A stretch of DNA of 24,208 nucleotides, from NCBI GenBank assembly GCA_020440405.1, contig JAGROF010000015.1, positions 1 through 24,208 of the forward strand. Direction: 5' to 3'. The notes under the pieces were generated by a model. It searched no databases and was not told the DNA's origin. It was given only the letters and a program-made list of their open reading frames with translations. Position numbers and translations under genes: made by a program. Positions 16,995 through 24,208 of this stretch are shown one piece after another (position 1 is the first letter of the stretch; each line of letters begins with the position of its first letter). This DNA is from Chlamydiia bacterium. Its GTDB lineage: Bacteria > Chlamydiota > Chlamydiia > Chlamydiales > Simkaniaceae.

Positions 16995-17689
16995 TGGGAC
17001 CCTATACAATCCTCAACCTTTTAGGCCTTGCCATCCAGTCGATTTTCATCCAAAACATCCTTCTCTTTAATTTTTTGGGAATGTGTTCCTACCTAGCCTG
17101 CTCGAATAAGATTAAAACCGCTCATGGACTCGGGATGGCGGTGTTCGTTGTGATGACAATTTCAGGAATGCTCAACTGGTTTGTCCACAGCTATATTACT
17201 GGAGAAAATGCCCTCTCTTGGCTGTCTTATTTAGGCGTGCAAACCGAAGGGCTTAACCTCGGGTTTTTAGAGTTTTTGATCTACATCTCCGTGATTGCCG
17301 CATTTGTGCAAATTCTCGAGATCGTGATCGACAAATTTGCCCCCGCCCTTTACCGCGCCCTTGGCATGTATCTTCCCCTGATCACCGTCAACTGCGCCAT
17401 TTTAGGGGCTTCCCTTTTTGCAACCGTCCGCGCTTACCCCTTTATTCCGAACCTCATTTATGTCGCCGCTGCAGGGATCGGATGGTGGATTGCTATCCTT
17501 TTGATCGCCTCCATCCGTGAAAAACTTTCCTACTCCAATATTCCTAAAGGGCTCCGCGGAATGGCGATGACCTTTGTCATGACAGGACTAATCTCTCTAG
17601 CTTTTATGGGCTTTGCTGGAATCGCTCTCGACCAGGTGACCCCGGAAGATACCTATCCCCTTCTGGTTCAAGAAACCCCAGATCACTAG
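16994..17689 (+). CDS. nqrE: Na+-translocating NADH:quinone oxidoreductase subunit E
   Basis: This 231-residue protein has six hydrophobic helices. LLFNFLGMCSYLA carries Cys31 and ITVNCAILGASLF carries Cys134, matching the two iron ligands of the family. It pairs with NqrD. The ATG is preceded by AGGAGG with ideal spacing. It is some 30 residues longer than Vibrio NqrE, partly at the soluble C-terminus (DQVTPEDTYPLLVQETPDH). The TAG stop at 17687-17689 sits on the boundary of the inverted-repeat element: TA is shared with the element end and G is the element's next base. It is the last gene of the nqrBCDE run; nqrA and nqrF must be elsewhere, as in Chlamydia. Confidence 0.96.
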   Translation: MGPYTILNLLGLAIQSIFIQNILLFNFLGMCSYLACSNKIKTAHGLGMAVFVVMTISGMLNWFVHSYITGENALSWLSYLGVQTEGLNLGFLEFLIYISVIAAFVQILEIVIDKFAPALYRALGMYLPLITVNCAILGASLFATVRAYPFIPNLIYVAAAGIGWWIAILLIASIREKLSYSNIPKGLRGMAMTFVMTGLISLAFMGFAGIALDQVTPEDTYPLLVQETPDH

Positions 17690-17705
17690 GGTGTGTCGTC
17701 AAATA
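17687..17705 (+). repeat. Left terminal inverted repeat of the nqrE-gcvH element
   Basis: The 19 bases TAGGGTGTGTCGTCAAATA are the exact complement of 17831-17849. Confidence 0.9.
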
Positions 17706-17830
17706 ATTTTTGTTGGAAAGGTTCTTTCTATGAGGAAAGTTCAAGGCGTCCGATGGAGTGAGCCCAAATTGGGCTCGCGAAGAAGGACAACGCAGAAATT
17801 TTCCATAGAAAGGGCAAGTACAACAAGTAG

Positions 17831-17849
17831 TATTTGACGACACACCCTA
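17831..17849 (-). repeat. Right terminal inverted repeat of the nqrE-gcvH element
   Basis: This is the exact complement of 17687-17705. Its outer three bases are the stop codon of gcvH on the minus strand. Confidence 0.9.
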
Positions 17850-18203
17850 AACCTGTTCATTCGTATAACGCAAGTACTCTTCGAGCGAGAGCAACTTCTC
17901 TTCCTCTGTGGGATCAGACGGCTGAATCGTAAAGAGGTATCCCTCTGTTTCAGGAGCAAGATTCAATAGGTTCACATCCTCTTTGAGCTTTTCATTGACT
18001 GCTGTAACGGTTCCTGAGATCGGGCTATAAATATCCGCAGCAGCTTTTGTCGATTCCAATACAGCGACCTCTTCTCCCGCCTGAACGATTTGCCCCACCT
18101 TAGGGAGTTCAAGATAGACAATTTCCCCTAATTCTTTTTGGGCATATTGGGAAATCCCGACCTTACCTTCTTTATACCATTCGTGTGAGTCTGTATATTT
18201 CAT
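17847..18203 (-). CDS. gcvH: Glycine cleavage system H protein / lipoyl carrier
   Basis: This 118-residue protein has the whole H-protein fold: [35 protein letters not shown], then [17 protein letters not shown], with Lys53 as the lipoylated residue. H protein carries the aminomethyl group on its lipoyl arm between the P, T and L proteins. In Chlamydia the P and T genes are missing as far as I recall, so the protein may serve as a lipoyl carrier in another role. It follows the CBM9-like gene with a 4-base ATGA overlap. The C-terminus is a short acidic extension, and its TAG stop coincides with the end of the inverted-repeat element. Confidence 0.95.
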   Translation of the reverse strand: MKYTDSHEWYKEGKVGISQYAQKELGEIVYLELPKVGQIVQAGEEVAVLESTKAAADIYSPISGTVTAVNEKLKEDVNLLNLAPETEGYLFTIQPSDPTEEEKLLSLEEYLRYTNEQV

Positions 18204-18895
18204 TCAACAAGCTCCATTGACGCCCATAGGGCAGGGTGTTTTTCAAGGTTAAAATGTTCTGAAGAAAGATTAAAATGCTCCTTTTCTCCATTTCTTCGCT
18301 TAAAGCGATAGCAAAACCCGAGCCGCTTAAACTCAGATGGATCATACCCATACAAAGCTTCTTTAGGAAGGGCAATCTCTACTCGATAGCTCAAATGTTT
18401 CATCTCTGTCTTAAATGCAAAGAGACTCGAATCGGCAAGTTCATGTTGATCTTCTCCTCGAAACCGCGTCTCTTCTCGCCCTTGCTCTTCTTCTAGATCA
18501 AATACAAAGTGGTGGCAAAAGCGAGTGATTACATTGGATGTTTTGAGATCCCGCGTATCGATAAAGAGTTCGAGCCTATCTCCTTTTTCTAAACCCAGCT
18601 TTGACTCCATTTCGATATAAAGGCCTACGGGACTCCACAGCAAAGCAAGTTGAATGAGCTTTCCCTCTCCTGTGAGTCCCGTCACATCGGGAAGACGCCC
18701 TTTCTTAAACTGCTTTTTCTTTTCCGCTTGAGATGGCGTCGACGTGAGCGGCTCACTCCATCGGCCGCCTTGAACTTTTCTTCTAGGAAGACTCCTCTCA
18801 TCGAGCCGCTCACGACGACACCATCTAGGGATCTTTCCTCGCACTTCAAAAAAGGCAGATGGGGTTAAAGGCTTAAGTTCTTTCAGGACAGACAT
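18200..18895 (-). CDS. Protein with a CBM9/DOMON-like beta-sandwich domain, function unknown
   Basis: The protein has 231 residues and no signal peptide. Residues 1-75 are basic and low in structure ([16 protein letters not shown]). Residues about 80-225 resemble a family 9 carbohydrate-binding-like domain: [16 protein letters not shown], then [36 protein letters not shown] and [12 protein letters not shown], in that order. Such domains bind sugars or haem-like ligands in other bacteria, but lack of an export signal argues against simple extracellular sugar binding. I use the ATG at 18895; a TTG at 18901 is in frame. It overlaps the end of the chaperone-like gene by 23 bases and the gcvH start by 4, so the three form an operon. 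In C. trachomatis the gene next to gcvH is the unknown CT283; I cannot confirm homology. Confidence 0.75.
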   Translation of the reverse strand: MSVLKELKPLTPSAFFEVRGKIPRWCRRERLDERSLPRRKVQGGRWSEPLTSTPSQAEKKKQFKKGRLPDVTGLTGEGKLIQLALLWSPVGLYIEMESKLGLEKGDRLELFIDTRDLKTSNVITRFCHHFVFDLEEEQGREETRFRGEDQHELADSSLFAFKTEMKHLSYRVEIALPKEALYGYDPSEFKRLGFCYRFKRRNGEKEHFNLSSEHFNLEKHPALWASMELVE

Positions 18896-21269
18896 GGTCA
18901 AAGTGGATCGCGTTTGATTGTTGAATCCTCTCGATCAGATGGGTCATCAAATGACGCTCCGCTTCTTGAGACAAGATGTTTTGCCCTTGCTTCATCTCTG
19001 CACTGAAGTTCCCACTTGGAACCGACTTCTCTCGAAGCTGGAAAAAGGAAAGAGCACCATTGGAGCGATGCGCGACCTCAGACCAACTCTTTTCAACCAT
19101 TGAAAAAACATCCGATGTAAACCACGGGCTTTTTTCATGATTCTTAAAGTGCTTTGTTTCTTTCAGCAAGCTCCATTGCGTTTCAAGCGCACTCTTCTTT
19201 TCAAGCTTTCCTTCTTCCCTTTCACTCACGTCTCGCTTGAGAAACGGACTATCACTTCCTCCTCTTCGGATCTCTTTCTCTGCCACACGCATATAGGGAA
19301 AGAGGCGGTATTTGGGATAGAAATCATCTAAACGCTCAAAGCGATCTTCAGGAAGAGATACCCCCAGCTGCGCCACTTCATTTTCCAAATGTTTTAAAGT
19401 CGCTGCAAATAGTGCGCGACCCACTTCATTTTTGACTTCAGAAAGGGGTTTCCACTCATTATCTTCTGTTTTAAACGCAGCAGGGTTTTTCGTCCGCACT
19501 TTAGGATAAGAGGCCTCCAAATGCTTTTGGAGTAACATATCTAAGATTCCCCTTTCATTAGCTTCGGCAAAGGTAAGGACCGCTTTGGATAAGTCTCGAT
19601 CGACCACATGGAAACGGTAATAGGTTTCCCCATCTTCCGTAAAAAGCTCTAATTGATTTTTTGCCGCAAGAGCTGCAGGATCACTTTCCAAATCTCCCTT
19701 GAGGACCGCTTGCGAAAAGAGTGTCAAAAGACGCTTGCCTTCTTTGATTCCTTCAAATGGAACACTTTCTCCATCTGCAGAGAGGCTCACTTCACGTTGG
19801 CTGAAATGCTTTTGATTCAGGGCTTCTTGCACCCATTCTGGATGCTGCTCTACAATTTTTCCTCTTGAAAAGCGGTCGACTCTTTCCCGCAAATCAGGCT
19901 GCAGCCCTTCAAGCGCCGCAAAATACCCTTCTGCATCTTCCGCCTCTTTAAGCTCTAGTTCAGGAAATTCCTGTGAAAGAAGCGCAAAATTTTCTTTTTC
20001 CAGCTGCCATTCCCATGTTTCTTTTACACTGACTCCCAAAGCTATCTCTTCTTTTTTGACTTCGGCAACCTCAACTAAGAAGCGCTTTTCCACAAGCTGC
20101 GGGCACTGCTTTTCAATCTCTTCAGCACTAGCAAATGCCTGAGGAAGCATCAACGCTTCTTTCCGGTTTTTTGCCACTTGATCAAGATAAAGCTCCAGCT
20201 TCATCAAGTCTGAAAAATCTTTAAGTTCTAAGGCCTCTGGCAAACGGTAAAGATCGATTTCTGCCGCTTTTGAGGCAAAGCTATAAAACGTTTCATAAAT
20301 GTTAGGATCCACAAAGACTGCTCCTCCAACATCCTCAAAAAGGCGGCGGAAAAGCATCACCTTTTGCCACACTCCAACCGCTTCTTTTTCACTCATCCCT
20401 AAGGCGTAAAGTTGCTGCTTCCATAGGTTCGACAATTCTTCTTCAGAAACCTCTCCTTTTTTCAGCTGCGCTTGAAGCGCTTCATACCCATTACGAATCA
20501 GGTCCACACGGGCCTCTTCATAACTGACTTTGTACCCTCGCTCCTTTGCAATCAACTGCGCATTGATCACAAACTGCGCGGCAAGTTCTACAAAGCGGGG
20601 ACCAAACCACTCCTCCAAGCTCCGGCAATGGAAAACATTTAAATTGGCCCGTGCCAAAGCGGGATCGGGTTCAATCCAATGATAATGTCTTTCTTGAAAG
20701 GTTAAGTATTCCTTCAAAATATTGGGAGGGAAAGCAGACTCCCCTAAGTATAAATTCACAAGAAGAGAAAAAGTTTCAGGATTCATCTCCTCTGCTTGAT
20801 ATAAGAAGGTATCGAGGTGCGCCTTTTGAGACGGAAGGACTTGTGCCCATAAATTTTCGACACTAATAAAGGGAGCCGTGGGATGGCGGTACGGACGAAA
20901 TTTCTTATGATGCGTCATCCGCTCCGTCAACTCCTCCTTGAGTTCTTCGAAATAGGCTTTCACAAGGAGCTCTCCAATCCCGGTTCCGAGCAGATCGCGG
21001 CGGATGATTCCATCATTAAAAAAGTTTGGCATAACCCCCTTTTCTGCCAAGGCCAAATCACTGCGATCGCTCGATAAAAAACGGATCATATGATCCAGAT
21101 CACTCTTCATGATTTTTGAGCCATCTATCCCCTGGCCAATACATCGATCTTCTGCCTTTTGAGGGGCACCTAAAGTACTATGCGTTCCAAAAAAAGAAAA
21201 TGAAATAACGATCACCACAGCGATCACAATGAAAAAGTAGCGTTGATATTTTCGAAAAAAATCCAGCAT
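18873..21269 (-). CDS. Membrane-anchored PpiD/SurA-N-like chaperone without a visible parvulin domain
   Basis: The protein has 798 residues from the ATG at 21269 (GGAAG 9 bases upstream); an in-frame start at 21332 would add 21 unlikely residues. It begins MLDFFRKYQRYFFIVIAVVIVISFSFFGT, a single signal anchor of the PpiD/SurA_N type common in the PVC superphylum, leaving a large periplasmic part. Helical SurA-N-like segments follow (FVELAAQFVINAQLIAKERGYKVSYEEARVDLI). I do not see the parvulin signature (FAxLAxxxSxDxxSxxxGGDLG) anywhere, so isomerase activity is doubtful. It probably helps fold exported proteins at the inner membrane. It is the first gene of the operon with the CBM9-like gene and gcvH, and is divergent from 21453-22226. 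Confidence 0.8.
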   Translation of the reverse strand: MLDFFRKYQRYFFIVIAVVIVISFSFFGTHSTLGAPQKAEDRCIGQGIDGSKIMKSDLDHMIRFLSSDRSDLALAEKGVMPNFFNDGIIRRDLLGTGIGELLVKAYFEELKEELTERMTHHKKFRPYRHPTAPFISVENLWAQVLPSQKAHLDTFLYQAEEMNPETFSLLVNLYLGESAFPPNILKEYLTFQERHYHWIEPDPALARANLNVFHCRSLEEWFGPRFVELAAQFVINAQLIAKERGYKVSYEEARVDLIRNGYEALQAQLKKGEVSEEELSNLWKQQLYALGMSEKEAVGVWQKVMLFRRLFEDVGGAVFVDPNIYETFYSFASKAAEIDLYRLPEALELKDFSDLMKLELYLDQVAKNRKEALMLPQAFASAEEIEKQCPQLVEKRFLVEVAEVKKEEIALGVSVKETWEWQLEKENFALLSQEFPELELKEAEDAEGYFAALEGLQPDLRERVDRFSRGKIVEQHPEWVQEALNQKHFSQREVSLSADGESVPFEGIKEGKRLLTLFSQAVLKGDLESDPAALAAKNQLELFTEDGETYYRFHVVDRDLSKAVLTFAEANERGILDMLLQKHLEASYPKVRTKNPAAFKTEDNEWKPLSEVKNEVGRALFAATLKHLENEVAQLGVSLPEDRFERLDDFYPKYRLFPYMRVAEKEIRRGGSDSPFLKRDVSEREEGKLEKKSALETQWSLLKETKHFKNHEKSPWFTSDVFSMVEKSWSEVAHRSNGALSFFQLREKSVPSGNFSAEMKQGQNILSQEAERHLMTHLIERIQQSNAIHFDHVCPERT

Positions 21270-21452
21270 GGCAGTTCTTCCAATAATTATAAAACAAGTC
21301 ATCGTATCAAACCTGCCGCTTTCCCGCAACATTCTATCAAAAAAGATTTTACCCCAACATTTAGGATATTTATTAAATTAATTCGTAACATTTAAATAAT
21401 ATACAATTTCAACTACAATAGTTCCGGTTTTTAAATAAATTAAGAGGTTAAA

Positions 21453-22226
21453 ATGGATTTTTGTATACCAGCTTCTTCACACACACTATCGGTAGATCGG
21501 GTAAAGCCGATGGAGCTAGAAGTCACCGACACACAACGCCACACAGCAAACACCCTTGCAGCAAGACTACTTTGCTCCGAGACTTTGGAAGATCTTGAAA
21601 ATATTGCCCCACCACTCGTTCGCACAACACGACAGGAGGTCTCCGGTGGCCAATTAGAAAAGCTTCAGAGAAATGCTACCCGTTATCCAGAGCTTTATAA
21701 CTGGTTTGCCCCTATCAAAGGACTCATTAACTTTGTTGAAGGAAAAATCGACGCCACTGACTTCTCAAATGGCTACGACGAAGAGGAAAGGATGATCGCA
21801 GACTTCACAGAGGCAGAAGGCTTATTCCGCACGCTTGTGACCATTCAACAGAGTTACGAACAAAAATGCGGGTATCTTGATGAGGATAAAAAACACCCTC
21901 AAATCAAAGCAGCTTTAACAGCTTGGTTTGAAGCAGCAATGGGAAATCTCTGCCTGAAGCTCTTAAACGAGGTGGCGCAATGCAATCTCAGCTCTAGACG
22001 GGGACAGTTGACTTCTCATGCTTGGGGAACACCCCAGTGGAACTATATAATGGATCGTATTGGAGAACTCGATCCTGAGCAAAACCCTGAACAATGGGCA
22101 GATGTTGCTCTTTTTGACCTCAAGAAGTTCCTATCTCTTGACATCTCAAGAGGTCATCAAAACGAACAAAAAGTGTTTGCCGTCCTTCAAGAAGCCCTTT
22201 CCATACTAGACCGCTATTCCCACTAA
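21453..22226 (+). CDS. Helical protein of unknown function
   Basis: I do not recognise this 257-residue soluble protein. It has no signal peptide or membrane span. The N-terminus (MDFCIPASSHTLSVDRV) is Ser/Thr-rich and probably disordered; the rest looks helical, with Trp and Tyr spread evenly (YNWFAPIKGLINF, AWGTPQWNYIMDRIG). AAGAGG lies 5 bases before the ATG. A very AT-rich stretch (about 21360-21440) upstream could hold a promoter, but I could not fix a -10/-35 pair. Its TAA stop overlaps the convergent gene's TAG (CTAA). The size, disordered start and AT-rich promoter region resemble the other lone unknowns here (2837 and 7555), which could be lineage-specific host-interaction proteins. 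Confidence 0.75.
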   Translation: MDFCIPASSHTLSVDRVKPMELEVTDTQRHTANTLAARLLCSETLEDLENIAPPLVRTTRQEVSGGQLEKLQRNATRYPELYNWFAPIKGLINFVEGKIDATDFSNGYDEEERMIADFTEAEGLFRTLVTIQQSYEQKCGYLDEDKKHPQIKAALTAWFEAAMGNLCLKLLNEVAQCNLSSRRGQLTSHAWGTPQWNYIMDRIGELDPEQNPEQWADVALFDLKKFLSLDISRGHQNEQKVFAVLQEALSILDRYSH

Positions 22227-22552
22227 GCCCCTAATGGATAGGTTCCATTCTGGAAAAAGTCCACAAAACCCACCGCCCGTTCACAAACAGGGTGGTGGGG
22301 ATTTTCTCTTCGATACCAAAAAAGAGACGCTTGGGCCCACTCTGGATGTTCACAAGCCACTCTCGGAACGATAAAATTTCCCTCTTTGTCAGGAAAGAAG
22401 TTTGCATGCGCAAATTCCGCGCCATGGACCGAATAAATGACCACCATCAGGTCGAGCCGCTCTCCTGTCTGATTCACTACTTTTGCCTCTTGCTGAAGTG
22501 GAGGCGGCAGCGGCCACTGCGTTGAAGGAGCATTTTGCACAGAAAGAATCAT
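22223..22552 (-). CDS. Small soluble protein of unknown function
   Basis: I do not recognise this 109-residue protein. It has a Pro/Gln-rich start (MILSVQNAPSTQWPLPPPLQQ), then probably beta-rich sequence (RLDLMVVIYSVHGAEFAHANFFPD, EWAQASLFWYRRE) with many His and aromatic residues (ENPHHPVCERAVGFVDFF). It has no signal peptide. An AGGA ribosome site lies 8 bases before the ATG. Its stop overlaps the stop of the convergent gene 21453-22226. Its upstream region contains the second inverted-repeat element about 67 bases from the start codon. Confidence 0.65.
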   Translation of the reverse strand: MILSVQNAPSTQWPLPPPLQQEAKVVNQTGERLDLMVVIYSVHGAEFAHANFFPDKEGNFIVPRVACEHPEWAQASLFWYRRENPHHPVCERAVGFVDFFQNGTYPLGA

Positions 22553-22618
22553 AATATATTCCTATTAAGTATTAAAAAATAAACACTCTACAAAATAAAG
22601 TTTTTGATTGCAATCCTA

Positions 22619-22642
22619 TACCCAAACAATTTCAAAAATTAG
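22619..22642 (+). repeat. Left terminal inverted repeat of the second element
   Basis: These 24 bases are exactly complementary to 22754-22777. Confidence 0.9.
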
Positions 22643-22753
22643 ATTTTCGGCGGCGCCAAAGCAACGTAATTTGCCGATCATAAATGACCTAATATTAGAA
22701 ATATGAAGTCATTTATGATCGGCAAATTTCGACAGCTTTCGCGTTGCCCAAAA

Positions 22754-22777
22754 CTAATTTTTGAAATTGTTTGGGTA
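22754..22777 (-). repeat. Right terminal inverted repeat of the second element
   Basis: This is the exact complement of 22619-22642, ending GGGTA. Confidence 0.9.
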
Positions 22778-22829
22778 CAATCTACAAAAAGATTTTGACA
22801 TCTATTGAACAGATCGAGAATGTGATGGT

Positions 22830-24176
22830 ATGGCAAGGGAAAGTTCAAAACAGCGTTGGCTTCTAGGTATTATCAGTGCCGTCGCCGCTATTGGAGGGCT
22901 CCTTTTCGGGTACGATACAGGAGTTATCTCAGGAGCGATTCTCTACATCCAAAAGCAGTATGTGGTCTCTACGATTCAAGAAGAGCTCATCATTAGTATG
23001 GTTTCTCTTGGAGCGATCTTTGGAGCCTTATCTGGAGGCCCCCTTTCAGACCGATTAGGACGAAAAACAATTGTCCTAGCCTCAAGCCTTGTATTCGTGG
23101 TCAGTGCGATTGGCCTCTCCTTTTCTGGATCGGTGAACGAGCTGATTTTTTGGCGCCTCATTGTGGGGTTTGCCATTGGAATTTCCTCGGCAACTGCTCC
23201 TCTTTATATTGCTGAGCTGGCCCCCCGCTATATTCGAGGAGCGCTCGTCTCGATTAACCAACTCTTCATCACGATTGGAATCCTTTCCTCTTATTTGATC
23301 GGCCTTCTCTTTGTAGAGTCTCAATCGTGGCGCCTTATGTTTGCTATTGCAGCAATCCCCGCTGGCTTTCAATTCCTTGTGATGTGTTTCTTCCCTGAAA
23401 GCCCTCGTTTCCTCACAAAAATCGGTGACAAACCTCGGGCCCTAGCTGTTCTCAGAAGATTTCGGGGAAATGAAGAAGATGCAATACTTGAAATTGCCCA
23501 CATTGAAAAGAAGATCAATAGAAAGAAAGCCCACTGGTCAGAGCTTCTCTCTAGAAAGGTTCGTCCTGCCCTACTCGCAGGGCTTGGGGTTACAATCATC
23601 CAGCAAATCACAGGAATTAATACCATCATTTACTATGCTCCCACGATCTTTAAGTTTGCAGGATTTGGCTCAGACAAAGCGGCCCTGCTTGCCACGACTT
23701 GGGTAGGAGTTGTCAATGTTATGATGACCTTCGTTGCGATTTATCTCTTGGATAAGGTCGGACGTAAGCCCCTTCTCCTTTTTGGACTAGGAGGAATGGT
23801 CTTGAGTTTAACTATTCTGGGGATCGGCTTTTATCAAACAGTCTCTGCGTACTTTGTAGGCATCATTTGTTTGATCTGCCTATTTACCTACATCGCCTCC
23901 TTTGCTTACAGCCTGGGACCAATCGGCTGGCTCCTCAACTCAGAAATCTACCCTCTTCATATTCGGGGACGGGCGATGGGAGTTGCAACCTGCGCAAATT
24001 GGGTGTCCAACTTTATCGTCACCGCCACATTCCTAAATCTCATTCAGCTTTTAGGAAAATCTGGCACCTTTTGGCTCTATGGCCTTATCGGCTTTTTCGG
24101 CCTCTTCTTTATCTGGAAACGGGTCCCCGAGACCAAAGCCAAATCTCTCGAAGAGATCGAAGAATCCTGGAAATAA
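22830..24176 (+). CDS. Sugar:H+ symporter, MFS sugar porter family (XylE/GalP-like)
   Basis: This 448-residue protein has 12 predicted membrane helices. Sugar-porter signatures are all present: GGLLFGYDTGVISGAI (22-37), GGPLSDRLGRKT (69-80), RGALVSINQ with Gln144, PESPRFL (189-195), QQITGIN (258-264), DKVGRKPLLLFG, GPIGWLLNSEIYPLHIRGRAMG and the C-terminal PETKAKSLEEIE. The paired Gln and the helix-5 Gln match sugar ligands of XylE. It should import a hexose or pentose into the cytoplasm with protons; the exact sugar cannot be read. The ATG at 22830 lacks a strong ribosome site. TTGACA at 22795-22800 may be a -35 but has no good -10. No metabolic gene is adjacent. Chlamydiaceae rely instead on a phosphorylated-sugar antiporter, so this is an accessory gene of this lineage. 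Confidence 0.93.
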   Translation: MARESSKQRWLLGIISAVAAIGGLLFGYDTGVISGAILYIQKQYVVSTIQEELIISMVSLGAIFGALSGGPLSDRLGRKTIVLASSLVFVVSAIGLSFSGSVNELIFWRLIVGFAIGISSATAPLYIAELAPRYIRGALVSINQLFITIGILSSYLIGLLFVESQSWRLMFAIAAIPAGFQFLVMCFFPESPRFLTKIGDKPRALAVLRRFRGNEEDAILEIAHIEKKINRKKAHWSELLSRKVRPALLAGLGVTIIQQITGINTIIYYAPTIFKFAGFGSDKAALLATTWVGVVNVMMTFVAIYLLDKVGRKPLLLFGLGGMVLSLTILGIGFYQTVSAYFVGIICLICLFTYIASFAYSLGPIGWLLNSEIYPLHIRGRAMGVATCANWVSNFIVTATFLNLIQLLGKSGTFWLYGLIGFFGLFFIWKRVPETKAKSLEEIEESWK

Positions 24177-24208
24177 TATACACATCGTGTTTCAAAAGTT
24201 GGGAATTT

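Larger units (their letters stand above)
17687..17849. mobile_element. MITE-like palindromic element between nqrE and gcvH
   Basis: The element is 163 bases with perfect 19-base terminal inverted repeats, TAGGGTGTGTCGTCAAATA, at 17687-17705 and (complement) 17831-17849. Weaker pairing continues inward (TTGTTG with CAACAA; CTTTCTATG with CATAGAAAG). The exact centre, 17768, is a perfect interrupted palindrome, GAGCCC-AAATT-GGGCTC (17760-17776). There is no room for a transposase. The size, TA ends and full-length symmetry fit a non-autonomous MITE, perhaps moved by a TA-targeting transposase in trans. It supplies the G of the nqrE TAG stop, and its right end also reads as the gcvH TAG. As RNA it would fold into a long hairpin, so it may also act as a two-way terminator. 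Confidence 0.75.
22619..22777. mobile_element. Second MITE-like palindromic element
   Basis: The element is 159 bases with perfect 24-base terminal inverted repeats (beginning TACCCAAACAATTTC) at 22619-22642 and 22754-22777. A second perfect 21-base inverted pair lies inside (beginning AATTTGCCGATCATA) at 22668-22688 and 22708-22728. The 19-base loop is centred on 22698, the exact midpoint, and contains the palindrome CTAATATTAG. It has no coding capacity. It sits in the 277-base gap between two divergent genes, ending 52 bases before the sugar-transporter start. Length and TA ends match the element at 17687, but the repeat sequence is different, so it is a separate family. Confidence 0.75.

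Noticed and set aside
17604..17843. Minus-strand open frame of 79 residues running through the inverted-repeat element
   Set aside because: It crosses the palindrome and the end of nqrE, has no ribosome site and no sign of a transposase.

Overview
The window looks like part of a chromosome from the phylum Chlamydiota, most likely an 'environmental' chlamydia outside the genus Chlamydia. The main reason is gene order. rsmH, a small hypothetical, a small TPR protein, dnaA, then nqrB-nqrC-nqrD-nqrE and gcvH follow the order I remember for Chlamydia trachomatis (CT272-CT275 and CT278-CT282, where the dnaA is dnaA_2). Here that backbone is interrupted by lineage-specific genes. No species call is possible from sequence alone.

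Layout. Positions 1-760 (minus strand) are the head of a division/cell-wall cluster: mraZ, then the start of rsmH, which runs off the left edge. Divergent from it, 957-1906 (plus) is a two-gene unit of a CT273-like protein and a three-TPR protein resembling type III secretion chaperones. Positions 1887-5987 are an accessory block: a secreted unknown protein (minus), a helical-repeat protein (plus), and a membrane-anchored protein with two GT-A-type glycosyltransferase domains (minus). dnaA (6224-7558, plus) converges on a coiled-coil unknown (7555-8286, minus). Then come a ComF-like protein with a worn-out catalytic loop and a giant AsmA/TamB-like envelope protein (8368-13973, minus). Positions 14059-17689 (plus) encode NqrB-E, the membrane core of the sodium-pumping NADH:quinone oxidoreductase. 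nqrA and nqrF are not in the window. On the minus strand, 17847-21269 holds a PpiD/SurA-like membrane-anchored chaperone, a CBM9-like protein and gcvH, with overlapping ends. The right end has two small unknown proteins and a sugar-porter MFS transporter.

The clearest unexplained structures are two non-coding elements of about 160 bp (17687-17849 and 22619-22777). Each is symmetric about its exact midpoint, has perfect terminal inverted repeats beginning with TA, and resembles a MITE (non-autonomous transposon). The first lies exactly between the convergent genes nqrE and gcvH, and its two ends contribute to both stop codons. Removing it and one TA restores a pair of overlapping stops of the kind seen at two other convergent junctions in this window. 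Other points of interest are serine in place of the expected threonine at the FMN-attachment motif of both NqrB and NqrC, paired GTGGAAA repeats with 10-bp spacing in the mraZ divergent promoter region, and loss of expected catalytic or recognition residues in ComF and DnaA.

The genes are tightly packed. Three convergent pairs overlap at their 3' ends, no gene-free stretch exceeds 300 bases, and I found no tRNA, rRNA or CRISPR array.
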